Positions 47,068 to 57,722 of a stretch of DNA of 64,000 nucleotides are shown here, piece after piece. Source of the stretch: Pestalotiopsis fici W106-1 (taxonomy: Eukaryota > Ascomycota > Sordariomycetes > Amphisphaeriales > Sporocadaceae); NCBI RefSeq assembly GCF_000516985.1, contig NW_006917097.1, positions 3,014,593-3,078,592 of the forward strand, read 5' to 3'. The notes beneath the pieces were generated by a model. The model did not search any database, had not been told where the DNA came from, and saw only the letters and a list, made by a program, of their open reading frames with translations. Made by a program: the position numbers and the translations under genes. How positions within the stretch are numbered: position 1 is the first letter of the stretch; each line of letters starts with the position of its first letter.

Positions 47068-48219
47068 TTACGCAGCTGTATAGGCGGAAAAGAACTCATT
47101 GGCCTCCTCTGCAACGGCAGCCATCTCGCGATCTAAGCCTAAGCCCTTGTATGCAATTAGTAAGTTGTGAGAGGCCTGGTCCGTCTGGCTGTATCGAATT
47201 TGATTTCCTTCGATTCCCTCCATCTCGTGCGCGAAATTCGCGATAGTATCACGAAAACCCTCGCTCCCACCTGCATGAATGAATAGGGGGACTTGAGTCT
47301 TGAAAGGATGGTGCAAAGGTGAAATGTACGGCAGACCGTCGCTGCTGGCAGACTTGTCGTCGTCATGGGGCAGGTATGCATTGGCACCCCATTCCAGGAG
47401 CTCGCCAATCAAGAGATCGTTTTGCGCGTTCCTGGAAGTCTTGTAGTCTTGGTTTGCTTGCGCCGTGACGTGAACCCAGGGAGACCAAAGCATCGCTCCG
47501 GACGGGGGCGGAAGTTGAGGTGATTTCAGGTGCTCTATATATCGAATGAGGCCAAGAACCAGATTTCCAGCAGCTGAATCGCCAGACAGAAGGATATCCT
47601 CGGGTGCCACACCCAACGATAATACGTAGTGGTAGAAGGTGACCAGGTCCTGGATGGCTGCTGGAAATCGAGTTTCGTCGTTGCTGCTCACTCGATACTG
47701 GCCCAGGAAGGTCTTTGACGCGTGCAAATGCTGCTTCATGATCCCAGAGATGTCTTGTCCGTTAGCGTCGGTGCCGAAAGCAAGCACAAATGCACCGCCT
47801 GGGAAGTGCAGGACAACCTTCTCCTTCTCGGATTCAGGAGCCGGCGTAATTTTGGCTAATGGGGAGGGATACCAGATTCCTCCTACCGCCGCCGGGTGTA
47901 TTGACCCGTTGAGGTTCAGGACACCGCGATACAGTTCCGCCTCGGCGGGCTGCACCAGGGCAAAGCGCTCCTTTGCTTTCTTGTGACCAGATTCGACGTC
48001 TGCCACGCCGTTGGAACGGGTGGCAGTCTGGTAAGCAAAGAGCTGACGTACAAGCGCATTTACAACACAAATGCGCAGGCCCTGCTCTGGCAGGGGCCGG
48101 AGAGATTTCGGACCATAGCGAAGTACAAGTAATGGCAAGAGTGCTACTGCTTTAAGCATGAACATGACGCTATACAGCGCCTTGAATGGCTGTTTTGCCC
48201 ATATTGGAGTCGTGGCCAT
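47068..48219 (-). CDS. Alpha/beta hydrolase, HSL-type esterase/lipase with N-terminal membrane anchor, 383 aa
   Basis: A single uninterrupted exon. A hydrophobic segment at about 13-34 (YSVMFMLKAVALLPLLVL) suggests a signal anchor to an endomembrane. The oxyanion-hole motif is HFPGG (138-142). The nucleophile elbow is GDSAAGN with Ser215, characteristic of the HSL family. Candidate acids are Glu320 or Asp324 in GGSEGFRD, and the base is His351 in ASHNLL. The family is common in fungi, and substrates are generally small esters. The gene is intronless, unlike its neighbours, and lies wholly between the two copies of the direct repeat, so it may have arrived with, or been moved by, the event that made the repeat. 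Confidence 0.87.
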   Translation of the reverse strand: MATTPIWAKQPFKALYSVMFMLKAVALLPLLVLRYGPKSLRPLPEQGLRICVVNALVRQLFAYQTATRSNGVADVESGHKKAKERFALVQPAEAELYRGVLNLNGSIHPAAVGGIWYPSPLAKITPAPESEKEKVVLHFPGGAFVLAFGTDANGQDISGIMKQHLHASKTFLGQYRVSSNDETRFPAAIQDLVTFYHYVLSLGVAPEDILLSGDSAAGNLVLGLIRYIEHLKSPQLPPPSGAMLWSPWVHVTAQANQDYKTSRNAQNDLLIGELLEWGANAYLPHDDDKSASSDGLPYISPLHHPFKTQVPLFIHAGGSEGFRDTIANFAHEMEGIEGNQIRYSQTDQASHNLLIAYKGLGLDREMAAVAEEANEFFSAYTAA

Positions 48220-48812
48220 ATTGGCCAGTATATGAACTTGTGATAGGAGTGTTGAGAATTAATGCGTAGGGAATTCTTGCTTCGTCTTTGTACAGTAGTG
48301 GATTTGCACCTTGGGCAGGCAAAGCGTGGGCCTTAAGTGTTTATTCGACATATGTTGGGTACCATTGCCCGAGACAAGTATGGGGGTGCATCGTTGTTGC
48401 TAAATCTGGAGCGGAGACGCAATACAACAGTTGCTTGCCAAAACGGCCTTCGTATTCGCGACGTGAATCAATTACTCTGTGTGTCCCCGAAAAGAATGTA
48501 CATATGGAGTGACCAATGCAGACTGTTCACCGGGCTTGGCTTTCGACGCTGTGATGTCCCGCCTACCTAGCCTGCTACCAACTTCCTACGGTGTACATAT
48601 GCATATTCCAAGGTTCTCCGCGTAAAGAACCAACAGCTATCTCGCAGCCTCGCGTCGCTACAGTCAATTGCACAAACCTTGTATCAAGTACTCTGTGTGC
48701 AGCATTGCCGATTGGTAGCAATCGTCAGGGCTTGGCGAATGTGATGACATGCAACTAACACAACAACCTACTGTAGCACAGCGGGGACAAGAAGGGGCCA
48801 ATTTTTGAGTGA
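48220..48812. promoter_or_regulatory. Upstream region of the anchored hydrolase
   Basis: About 0.6 kb from the hydrolase start to the MITE-like element. No gene is recognised. Confidence 0.45.
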
Positions 48813-49207
48813 TGCTAGCAGCGCTATATACCACTATATCCCGTAATATGCGTCTGCATAGAGCCCGCTATTATCTTATATTTCAAATTCTAGTTACTGG
48901 AAATAGCTTTAGATTTGATTTTTATTTACCTAGGTATCTTAAGCCTTTGCGCAGTGTTATAGCTGCTGTGAATAGCTATTGTATTTATCGTTATTTTTAA
49001 CGACGATGGCCTATTTAAAAAGTAGATACCTAGTAGGTAATCAAGCCAATTACTCACGATGCAACGCATAAATTAGTTTCCTTCGAAAAAAGCCTTATAA
49101 TTTCTCGCTATTTTCCTATATATCTACGGCGGGCTGTATGCAGGTGCAGATAACGGGATATGGTGATACATAGCGCTGCTAACCAAGGTGACATAGCGCT
49201 GTTAGCA
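48813..49207. mobile_element. MITE-like element with imperfect terminal inverted repeats, about 395 bp
   Basis: The left end TGCTAGCAGCGCTAT (48813-48827) recurs inverted at 49193-49207 (14 of 15 matching), and a second inverted copy lies at 49163-49182 (17 of 20 against 48815-48834). The interior is AT-rich, has no coding capacity and contains a second nested inverted pair (TTACCTAGGTATCT near 48927 and AGATACCTAGTAGGTAA near 49023). Differences between the arms are mainly transitions, as repeat-induced point mutation would leave. No clear target-site duplication was found. Confidence 0.5.
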
Positions 49208-49421
49208 TTACTCCTAAAAAAGCATTCTGCGGGACTAACGCCTTAGAACTAGCTCCTGTAACTACCCACCATCGACTAAATCTAGTGCATTATTCACTGC
49301 GAGCCGTTATTTAATCGCTAGAATTCGAAATGCAGCGCCGGCGGCTGGTAAATGCTGGCAGGACCACAGGCTAAAGAAAGCTGCTGCACTCATATGGCAA
49401 GGTGTATAGCTCACCATTGAG
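49208..49421. other. Short spacer between the MITE-like element and direct repeat copy 2
   Basis: Nothing is recognised apart from the sharp boundary of the repeat at its right end. Confidence 0.4.
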
Positions 49422-49554
49422 ACGTCGAATCAGTACTCAGGTGGGTGACCACTAGGGAATCGTCGGTGTTGTATCTTTTTGGTCATCTCTTTTTTTTTCC
49501 CCCTCAACTTAATAACTAGTCGTTACCGGACAACGGCTTTTAGAACTAGGACAC
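49422..49554. repeat. Direct repeat, copy 2, in the promoter of the RNase P subunit gene
   Basis: This partner of 46652-46787 ends about 65 bp upstream of the RNase P subunit start codon, so it probably contains promoter or transcription-start sequence of that gene. It includes a pyrimidine run (49487-49505) and the near-invariant block CTAGTCGTTACCGGACAACG. Confidence 0.85.
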
Positions 49555-49619
49555 ACACATTCTCTTTCTCTCTCTTCTCATATAAAATCAGCGTCTCCCA
49601 GACACAGCCCACTATCAAC

Positions 49620-50141
49620 ATGGCCAAACCCAAACAGCAAGGCAATGTTGCCAATCGACCGCTCTATTCACGCATATCCTATCTGTACCAAGCGGCAGCA
49701 TATCTGAGCACCACGGCCACCAATGAGTCATCGGAAACGTCAGACTTGACACCACATGTTGATGTCCTCCCTCAAGCAGAGCTCGCTGCCGCCAGCGAGA
49801 AAAGACCCCTCGAGCAACAAGTCAAGCAATCCGTGGCTCGACACTTGCTCACCGACATGCGGTCAACTTCTCTAAAGACTCAGATCCGGCTGTCCCCAGC
49901 AATCAAGCGTACCATCTGCAAGTACTGTGACACTCTGCTGATCGATGGTCAAACTTGTACTTCGGTCATTGAGAACACGAGTAAGGGTTCCAAGAAGCCC
50001 TGGGCCGATGTCTTGGTAATCACTTGCAACATCTGTGGTGGCCTCAAGCGTTTTCCCGTCAATGCTGCGCGACAGAAGAGACGGCCCGTGAGACAAGAAG
50101 TGGCCCCGGGCTCTAGCTCCCTACCTCAAAGGTCCGTTTAA
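49620..50141 (+). CDS. RNase P/MRP protein subunit of the Rpp21/Rpr2/Snm1 family, 173 aa
   Basis: Single exon. The protein begins MAKPKQQGNVANRPLYSRIS, the basic N-terminal pattern of the family, followed by a helical pair (YLYQAAAYL, and SVARHLLTDMRSTSLK with the conserved Arg/Lys stretch LSPAIKRTIC). The zinc ribbon is formed by Cys100-x2-Cys103 and Cys136-x2-Cys139. The tail is basic. Family role: protein subunit of RNase P (tRNA 5' maturation), with Snm1 as its RNase MRP counterpart in yeast. The start follows a pyrimidine-rich leader and the direct repeat copy 2. It is presumably an essential gene and marks the right flank of the accessory island. Confidence 0.88.
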   Translation: MAKPKQQGNVANRPLYSRISYLYQAAAYLSTTATNESSETSDLTPHVDVLPQAELAAASEKRPLEQQVKQSVARHLLTDMRSTSLKTQIRLSPAIKRTICKYCDTLLIDGQTCTSVIENTSKGSKKPWADVLVITCNICGGLKRFPVNAARQKRRPVRQEVAPGSSSLPQRSV

Positions 50142-50455
50142 TGCAGCGATCGTCAACTCGAGAACCCACATCGTTTCAAATTCTCGGCTTTCGCGTTTGC
50201 TTGTCACCAATGGCTTTCACTATACGCGGCCGCTTCGTGCAATGTCAGCACTTGCTCATATAGTGTCAAATCGCCGCTGACAAACCATGCAAACACCTAC
50301 TTGACCCCTATACACTCACAAGACCATGTGACACAACATATATATATACCTACATCCCTTGACCAAAGGCAATCTTCTCAGCACCACCCAATCGACTTGA
50401 ACCCCCGAGAAAGAGCAATTTACCATTCCATATACCTTGAGCTTCGCACACCACC
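50142..50455. promoter_or_regulatory. Upstream region of the glycosyltransferase with TATA-like run
   Basis: These 314 bp lie between the RNase P subunit stop and the glycosyltransferase start, with an alternating AT run near 50337-50348, about 110 bp upstream of the ATG, that could act as a TATA box. The start codon has a good context (CCACCATGG). Confidence 0.45.
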
Positions 50456-51878
50456 ATGGCAGTTTCCAACAGCACCAAGCCTATATTGCTCTTCGTGGCA
50501 GCAGCAGCAGCGGGGCACGTCACCCCCCTACTCCGTGTTGCTTCTTATCACATCCAAAAAGGCTACGATGTTCTATTCCTCACTGGCTCGGAATTCAAGG
50601 ACCAAGTCGCCCGAGCCGGAGCGGAATGGTCCGCTCTCGAGCCCCTGGATATGGAAGCCTTTGCTCCAGAGAGGCTTGCCGCATTAGATGCCAAGATGCA
50701 CGTTGAAATGTTTGCATATGCATTCGACAATGTTTTCTTGACCAGTCTGCCAAAACGTGTGCAACAGCTGCGCCAGGCTCTGGAAATGCTGCATCAACGC
50801 GATCCCAATAGGGAGGTCATCATCTTCCACGAAGTTGGCGCTGTAGCAGTCCACCCGTTTGTGAGTCACCCCATGAGATACGGTCTGTTATAGGTCTTTT
50901 ACGAAGATTAACTCAACTGAAAAGCACTTTGGAGCACCGTTGCCGAAGGGCTACACTACAATGCCAAAGACGATTTGTCTGGGAATCAACCCCATCATGG
51001 TCGACAGTGAGGTGACAGGCATATGTGGACCGGGATTTCCCTACGATGACTCCCCTGCAGTCAAGGCCCGACACTTGTACATGACTGAGCTGTTTCGGAG
51101 GTTCCCTTTCCGAGGAATAGCAGAATCCCACGCAAAGAAGCTTCAAGAAGTCGGCTGCACAACCTGGCCAGAGTATTTTGCCATGGACGATTTCGTCCTG
51201 ACGTCGGATTTGTTACTACAGCTTTGCGGTCCCGGCTTTGAGTATCCGGATCCTACACGAAACCCAAAAATCAAATTCGCTGGCACGTTGCCCCCTCAAT
51301 CATTGAACCCGACCCTGGAGTATCCGTCTTGGTGGTCCGATGTCACAGACGCATCAGCGGCAGGTAAAAAGGTTGTTTTCCTTGCCCAGGGAACGCTTAC
51401 CTACGAAGCAGAGGCTCTGCTGCTACCTGTCATCCGCGCTCTCCAAAACGAAGAGGACATATTGCTCGTGGTTGCGATAGGATCACGAGGCGCCAGCTTG
51501 CCATCAGACTTTGAACTTCCAAAGCATACTCGGGTGATTGACTACTTCCCGTACGACGCCGTACTTCCCTATGCTGATGTCTTCATATTCAATGCTGGAT
51601 ATGGCGGTGCCTCTCATGCTATCGGTCACGGAGTCCCAATCGTTGCATTAGGTACTACTGGCCAAGACAAGGGTGAAGTTGCAGCACGGATAGACTTCTT
51701 CAAATTGGGAATCGCAATCAGATCCGAGAAACCCGAAATCGGGGAGATTCATAGTACTGTTCGAAAGGTACTCGATAATGGAGACTACAAGAAAAAAGCA
51801 CTCGAGTTACAGAAGGAGTCGTTAGACCTTGACCCTCTGGCTATGATCGAAAGTCAGGTGAGGGAGCTTGCGCATTGA
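50456..51878 (+). CDS. UDP-glycosyltransferase, GT1/MGT-like, 452 aa
   Basis: Two exons: 50456-50860 and 50925-51878 (1359 nt; donor GTGAGT, acceptor AAAG, phase 0). The N-terminal Rossmann domain begins KPILLFVAAAAAGHVTPLLR, the classical GHVTP opening of GT1 macrolide-type transferases. The C-terminal domain has VVFLAQGTL, then IDYFPYDAVLPYADVFIFNAG, YGGASHAIGHGVPIVALGTT and DKGEVAARI, which correspond to the nucleotide-sugar-binding region. No membrane anchor is present, so it is a soluble, small-molecule-type enzyme. It probably transfers a sugar from a UDP donor to a hydroxylated metabolite or xenobiotic; the acceptor is unknown. It could act on the same compounds as the monooxygenase and exporter, but it lies on the far side of the RNase P gene. 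Confidence 0.9.
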
Positions 51879-52204
51879 AAAGATACCCAATCACATGGAA
51901 ACCATAGACGAAAAGAAAAACCATAGATAGCTTAGACTTATGGCAAGACTAGAGAGCGCGCTTTAGACCAACTCATGGACATACAAGCTCAAATTCCGCA
52001 CGAGACTATGAGGGTTTCGTGGTATCAAAAGACAATTCAAAGACAACTTTGCGCGATTTGCTCTGTATTTGATTGACGATACACGATAAATTTTGTCATG
52101 ACATTTCTAGATGTCGGGGAAAGGATATACCAAGTGGTAACAATTCATCATGCCATTACTTGGTGTCGAATTCAACTTGACCAAGATAGTCTACATTGCA
52201 AAAT
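51879..52204. other. Convergent 3' intergenic region
   Basis: These 326 bp lie between the convergent glycosyltransferase and coiled-coil genes. Nothing was recognised. Confidence 0.6.
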
Positions 52205-53001
52205 CTAGACAAGCCCGGCTTCTCGAGCCTCCTTCTCGAGATTCCAGAGGCGGACCAGCTCCTTTCTCGTCTCGTCTCTTGCCGCACAACGCTCCTCCAA
52301 TTCACGATCGGCGCGGCTCGCCCTCGCAACATCCTCGGCCTCCCCAGCCAACTCTCTGTCAAACCGCACCTTTAGATCCTCCTCGGCCCGGTGCCGGAGT
52401 TGCTCCTGCTCGTCACAGGATCCACTGTCCGCCTCTCGCGCAGCATCATGACTCTGTGCCTTCTTGTAGTCCCAGAACTCGTGATTCATCTGGATGCGCT
52501 CGAGCATGTATCCCCGATCCAAGGCCCGGGCCGCCAGCTCCTGGGACAAGGCGGCGCGGACCTCGCACTCGCGGCCCTCGTCGGCGCAGAGCACCGCCAT
52601 GTCGCGGCAGTGGGCACTGTCCGAGACCTCGAGGTGGCGCTGTTGCCGCTGGCACTTTGTCGCGCGCTCCAGGTAGCCCTGACGGTCGCCGAGCTCGTTC
52701 TCGTGCAGTTCGCGCGCGCGCCAGGCCGCGATGCGCAGGTTGCGGATCGCTTCCGAGGGCGCGGATTCAATCTTTCGGCGCTGTAGCTCCATCATGAAGC
52801 CCCCTTCAATGTCGGCGACTTCTTCTTCGTTGGTGGGCACGCGGCTGAGTTGGCGAATGCACTCCATGAAGGCGGCAAGGTTTTCTGTTTGTTCATTGTC
52901 AGTACATTTGAGGTACTCGTGGCTTCATCATCAGGTTAGGGCGAATTGATACCTTGCATGTATTTATTGTGAATCATCCTCTGAATCTCTCGGTCATTCA
53001 T
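52205..53001 (-). CDS. Charged, Arg/Glu-rich helical (coiled-coil) protein, 242 aa
   Basis: Two exons: 52953-53001 and 52205-52884 (729 nt; donor GTATCA, acceptor ACAG). I do not recognise the family. The composition is dominated by Glu, Arg, Ala, Gln and Leu with long runs compatible with continuous helices, for example EVADIEGGFMMELQRRKIES and RADRELEERCAARDETRKEL. The coding strand is notably GC-rich at third positions compared with its neighbours. There is no membrane segment or signal peptide. The short first exon (MNDREIQRMIHNKYMQ) joins in frame. It might be a structural or adaptor protein; no function is assigned. Confidence 0.7.
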
Positions 53002-56000
53002 TTTGACTGTGTATTGTAGTTCTTGATACGAGCTTCACAGTAAAGGGAACACGATGTGATGGAAGACTCAAGCGGCTTCTTGGTGCTTGTGAGTATCTAA
53101 TATACTAGAAGTCTGTAATTGTTGAAACTCAATGCTAACAATAGAACATTATTGGAAACAAGAAGATTATCAACTTTCTTTGTTCTATCGTAGCTCTGGA
53201 CAACGTTTTTCTTCTTCACCGCCTCATCGAAAAGTGATAGACGATACATCAGGTTCATCATACCCCAATTCGCTCAATTCAATTGGCCGTATATTAAGTA
53301 AAACTTGCAGAGTATACTTCAGGATTGAACATTTACGAGTGAGCCTTCGGTCTTTACGGTACGGGCAATGACCTTCTTGATCCGCGAATTATCTTGCAGG
53401 GCCATTTCCGAATCACGTAAGGAGACCTGGAATGAGAACATCAGTATTGCGTCGTAAGCAGAAGTCAATACAAACAAAGAAAGCCAAACAATTGAGCTTT
53501 GTTATGGATTATATAGGTAGTGTTTCTCACATCGCACAGATCTCGCCAGAAAGACCAAGAGGAACTCATGGCAAGTAACTGATTGCATTTTATCAGTGGC
53601 TTATTTTATTTTGTTTTTCCTATTTTGCACCTTTGATAAGACACGATAGCCACCTAGATAGTCTGAGTCAAGTGGCTTGGTGGTCATTTGGGCAATGGCG
53701 ACTTGACTAACAAGTAGACAAAGACCAACGCCGCAATCTCTCACTTGGCATCAACTAATTTGCCTTACGGACTATATCATCTGATTATATTACCATGACG
53801 GCATTGAGAAAGAATTACAGTATTACACATGAAGATTCCACGATGACTATATGAAAACCATATTGCGATGCAGAGGAAAGGGCCGAGAGGAATATCGGGC
53901 CGAGTCGACTCAACATTGAGCTTCCTGATGGGGTCAGATGATTCCAACTCTACAAACAATGTCACCATCATGGATTTGACAACAATAGGTTTGCAATTCA
54001 GCATCGCTCTGTGCATCATGTCTAAAAGTTCAATTACCAGAACTCCTGGACGCCTCGAAAACGGATGTTACGTCTTGATAGGTCCTTTGCAGCCAGCAAT
54101 TGCACAAGAAGTAATGACCAACTACCCTTGTTGTAAAGGAGTACCGTGCAATTCATTACAGCAATCTCATTTACTTTACTTGGTCGTATACACGAAAATA
54201 TGTCAGCAGTAATTACCAACAACGCGTCGAGACCTGACCATGAAACTGCAATGTAGCGCTGACAGGCACGCGCTATCATGTTCATTTACCATATGAATAT
54301 GATAGGCCTGCCTTGGGGCCCGGTGAGAAAGGAGAATGGCCATCATTCTGGTTTGTCACTTCTACGTGGTAACGTGAGATAGACTGTCAGCCCGGGAAAT
54401 CCGACCTGGAAGGATTTGCTGCCGGTGGCCTGCTTCAAGAAATCCATCTTTTGCCGCCCACCTTCTCCCAATTCGCCCCTGAAATCTCCCCCAAGATACT
54501 GGTATCGCTCCCTGCGTTTGGTTACCAGGAAGCCGAAAAGGCGCATCCAGAGCAGATTACAATTTCCAAAACATGTCGTTCGTTGGTCCTGAGGCTACAT
54601 AGGCTTTAGCTTGCTCCTTGTGCTCTTCGGACCAAAACCTCCACGATTATAATCGCCTTCTCATATAGGGTCGATCTACTAGGACGGGATGCAACCTGAC
54701 TACAAGTTCCCACGGCCGGTACGCAAATCTAGGGAACAGGGCGGCTACAAAAGCAGGGGAGTCACCAAAAAAAGGGGAAGGCTTGGTAGTCTGTATTTAT
54801 CTTTATAAATAAATATGCTATAAGAGCCACTCAATAGATGTTGCTGCTTGCTATTGGAAACATCAGTGCAGCTTTCGCCTGTCGGTTCCGTTCAGGGATC
54901 TCAGATAGCCGGGCGGCGGTATACGATCGCCATTCAATAAGCCAAGGTAAACACGGCCATTGGGTTAACGTCAACATGTTTGATACTATTTCCGTCTTCG
55001 ACAAAATCCGTTTCCGTGGCGAATTTCAGTGTCGCCTGCCCGCAAAATTGGTGGTGCTCCTTTAGGCTGCATATTCGCCTTCTGAAGCATCTCGTATAAT
55101 CAGCTGTTAGATATCAAGTATTGGTCAAGAGGTAACCGCAGGTATTCATAGTTGAAAGATATCCGAGATGAGGCTGCGAGGCTTGTGCGTCGTCGTTCTT
55201 CCCGGAGTATACAAATCGTCTTTCGGTTGACTGATTGGCCATGAGGCAAGATGCAGACGAATACGAATGATCGACAGAAGTATATGGAGGCGACATAGAG
55301 TATCTCAGCGTTGCACGTGCTATAACTTGCCTAGACAATAGCCGCATAGGGCTGCCAGGCGAATTTCGAATGGCACCGATGGCAGGCACAAGGTGGCGTT
55401 GTGTGGCGAATAGGTCCCGGTCCTCCCCAATCGAGCATATCGTGTTCTATAAAAAACCATTGATCTGCGCAATACCAACCAGAAAGGTAACATGATTTCG
55501 AGAATCAAGTTGTTTTGACATCTCAATTCACACATGCGTTCTTGCCTGCCCCGGTGACTTGCAATCCGGCTTGGCATAGAGTAGTTACGCGGCGGTGTAT
55601 CGTCGTCGTGGCATATCGGGGTAGGTTCATGTTGTCCAGCTTTGTCGCCGCGATCGCCAGGTCATACCCCATGAATTCCAACAGAGAGGTTACCCATTGG
55701 CTATCCAAATTCTCATACTTCCCCAATCTGGACTGACCACTGGGTCGCCCTGCAACTTGTGAGATTGAGAGTCCCTGAGTTCGCCAATAGCCATCATGCA
55801 ATGTCCATGCAACGAGGGCCCATTAACGGCTTCTTGTGGTTCCGAGTTCAATAGCATCAGAATTACCCCCAGTAAACGGGGTAAAGAAATCGCCGATTTT
55901 TCTGTGTATGAACAAATTGCTAGACGATAGCCTGTCACTGTCATCGGAGACATTGCTACAGGTATCAAATGCAATGCTGGCGAAGGCCGTCGTGAGTCTG

Positions 56001-57703
56001 TAGTACAATATGATAAAAGCATATCATTGGCATCGAGCTCCCAATGAATTGCTGAGCAGTTCCGTTGGGATAGTGATTCAGACCATCCTCGATCACAAAT
56101 CCCATCTTCTCGAGATCGATTTGTCTAGCGATGAATCCTGGTGCTGCATGACGGACATTGAACAACGCGCGTTCGGAAAATAATCGACCAGTCAGACGAA
56201 ATAGACAGTCATTTGCATGTCGACAGCGCCCACGCGTAGGTGACATTGCGGCCTCGAGGACCGGGACCGGGCGGAGAGTTTCAACCGCCCTGGTCAGACT
56301 TTTGCAACCCGACACATTGAATGACTGGAACGGCAACGGCATGATGCGGTTCTCCGTGGCATGGGTGAAATGATGGCTTACCAGGAACATATCAATCATT
56401 CATCCACCATTTGCATCATAGCTAGTGATTCTGACATAACTGATACGGAACTACTTTGTAGAGACCCACCGCAGGATAACCGCGTCTTGATCTTGGTTGA
56501 CAGTTCATAACATTGACAAAACTATCAATTGAAGTGCTGCAAATCTTCCAGTCAAGTAGAATTTCCCAGTGGGATATCATGTACTGACTGTTCCAGGGAC
56601 CGCAGCCAATGATCGACAGCAGCAATATGCCTGCCAAGTGAGTTCTCCGAGAAGGATTCCGAATAGCGTTGGACAAGCTTGATGAAGAGCAGAAGCGTGC
56701 GGGACAAATGCCAATGTTTGTAATATGGCAATTTACCAATATGCATACAATCCATAAGATAAATGGAGCAATGGTGGAACCTTGCCTTTCTGATCCGGCT
56801 TTAGCCAACTTTTTTTGCGCTCTTAATTGGATCTTCAAGGAGCAATTGCTGCATGCTCATCGACAAGGATGCCATCCCTGGGATGTGCTCTTCAGATATG
56901 GCTGCGTCCAGTTCGGACGTAGGGCAGCATGGGGATTATTGGTCTTGTACATACTCTGTAGAAGTTACTGAATGACCGAGATCCCAATGCTGACTCGAAA
57001 GTCTCGGTGTGCTGGCATCACATAAACTACAGCTGAAGTCATGCTGTAGGAACAGCTGCACAGGAAGATTTCAACTGGGCGGTTGAGATTGAGGGCTGGG
57101 GGTCGCTTTGACTGAGCGCGACACTATTACTGCATCTAACGAGAATCGCAGTGCTGTCAGACGGGTTCGATGTTGGAGTAGAGCATGTGTGCCCGACCTG
57201 CGGGCCGTTTTGGATGGCATACCTACTTCATGATCTGAGCCAACGCAGTGAGATGGCCCGCGCAGCATTGTGGTTCTTGTCAACAATCTTCAGAGCGGTG
57301 ACCGAAAAGTTGTACCAAAGGTCCAAGGTGATCCATTACGACAAGATTCTGATCTTAGCTGCTGCTGCTTTCTTGTTTCAAGCCCGGCGGGATATGGGTT
57401 GGGGGGATGAGTGGTAAGTGGTTATCATGATAATGGTAGCTATTGCCGCAAGCAATGGAGCAATGGAGCATCAAACCAACCAAACATAGTACTAGGTAGC
57501 CTACCCGTGCTGGCAAGCTGGATACCATGGCGAGCAGGGGGCGTTGTAGAAGAGATAGTGCCAAGGTGCTGGGCTGTAGGGGCTGTACTGCTCGGCTGCT
57601 GCACAGCTTACTTATTACTTATTAATGGTGCTCGAAATATACAAGTCGACCAGAAGTGGTCGGGTTGAAAGCATTCAAAGACGCGCTCAGCTGGGCAGCC
57701 CGC

Positions 57704-57722
57704 CAGTCAGTCAGTCAGTCAG
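57704..57722. repeat. (CAGT)n tetranucleotide microsatellite
   Basis: Nearly five tandem CAGT units. Confidence 0.85.
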
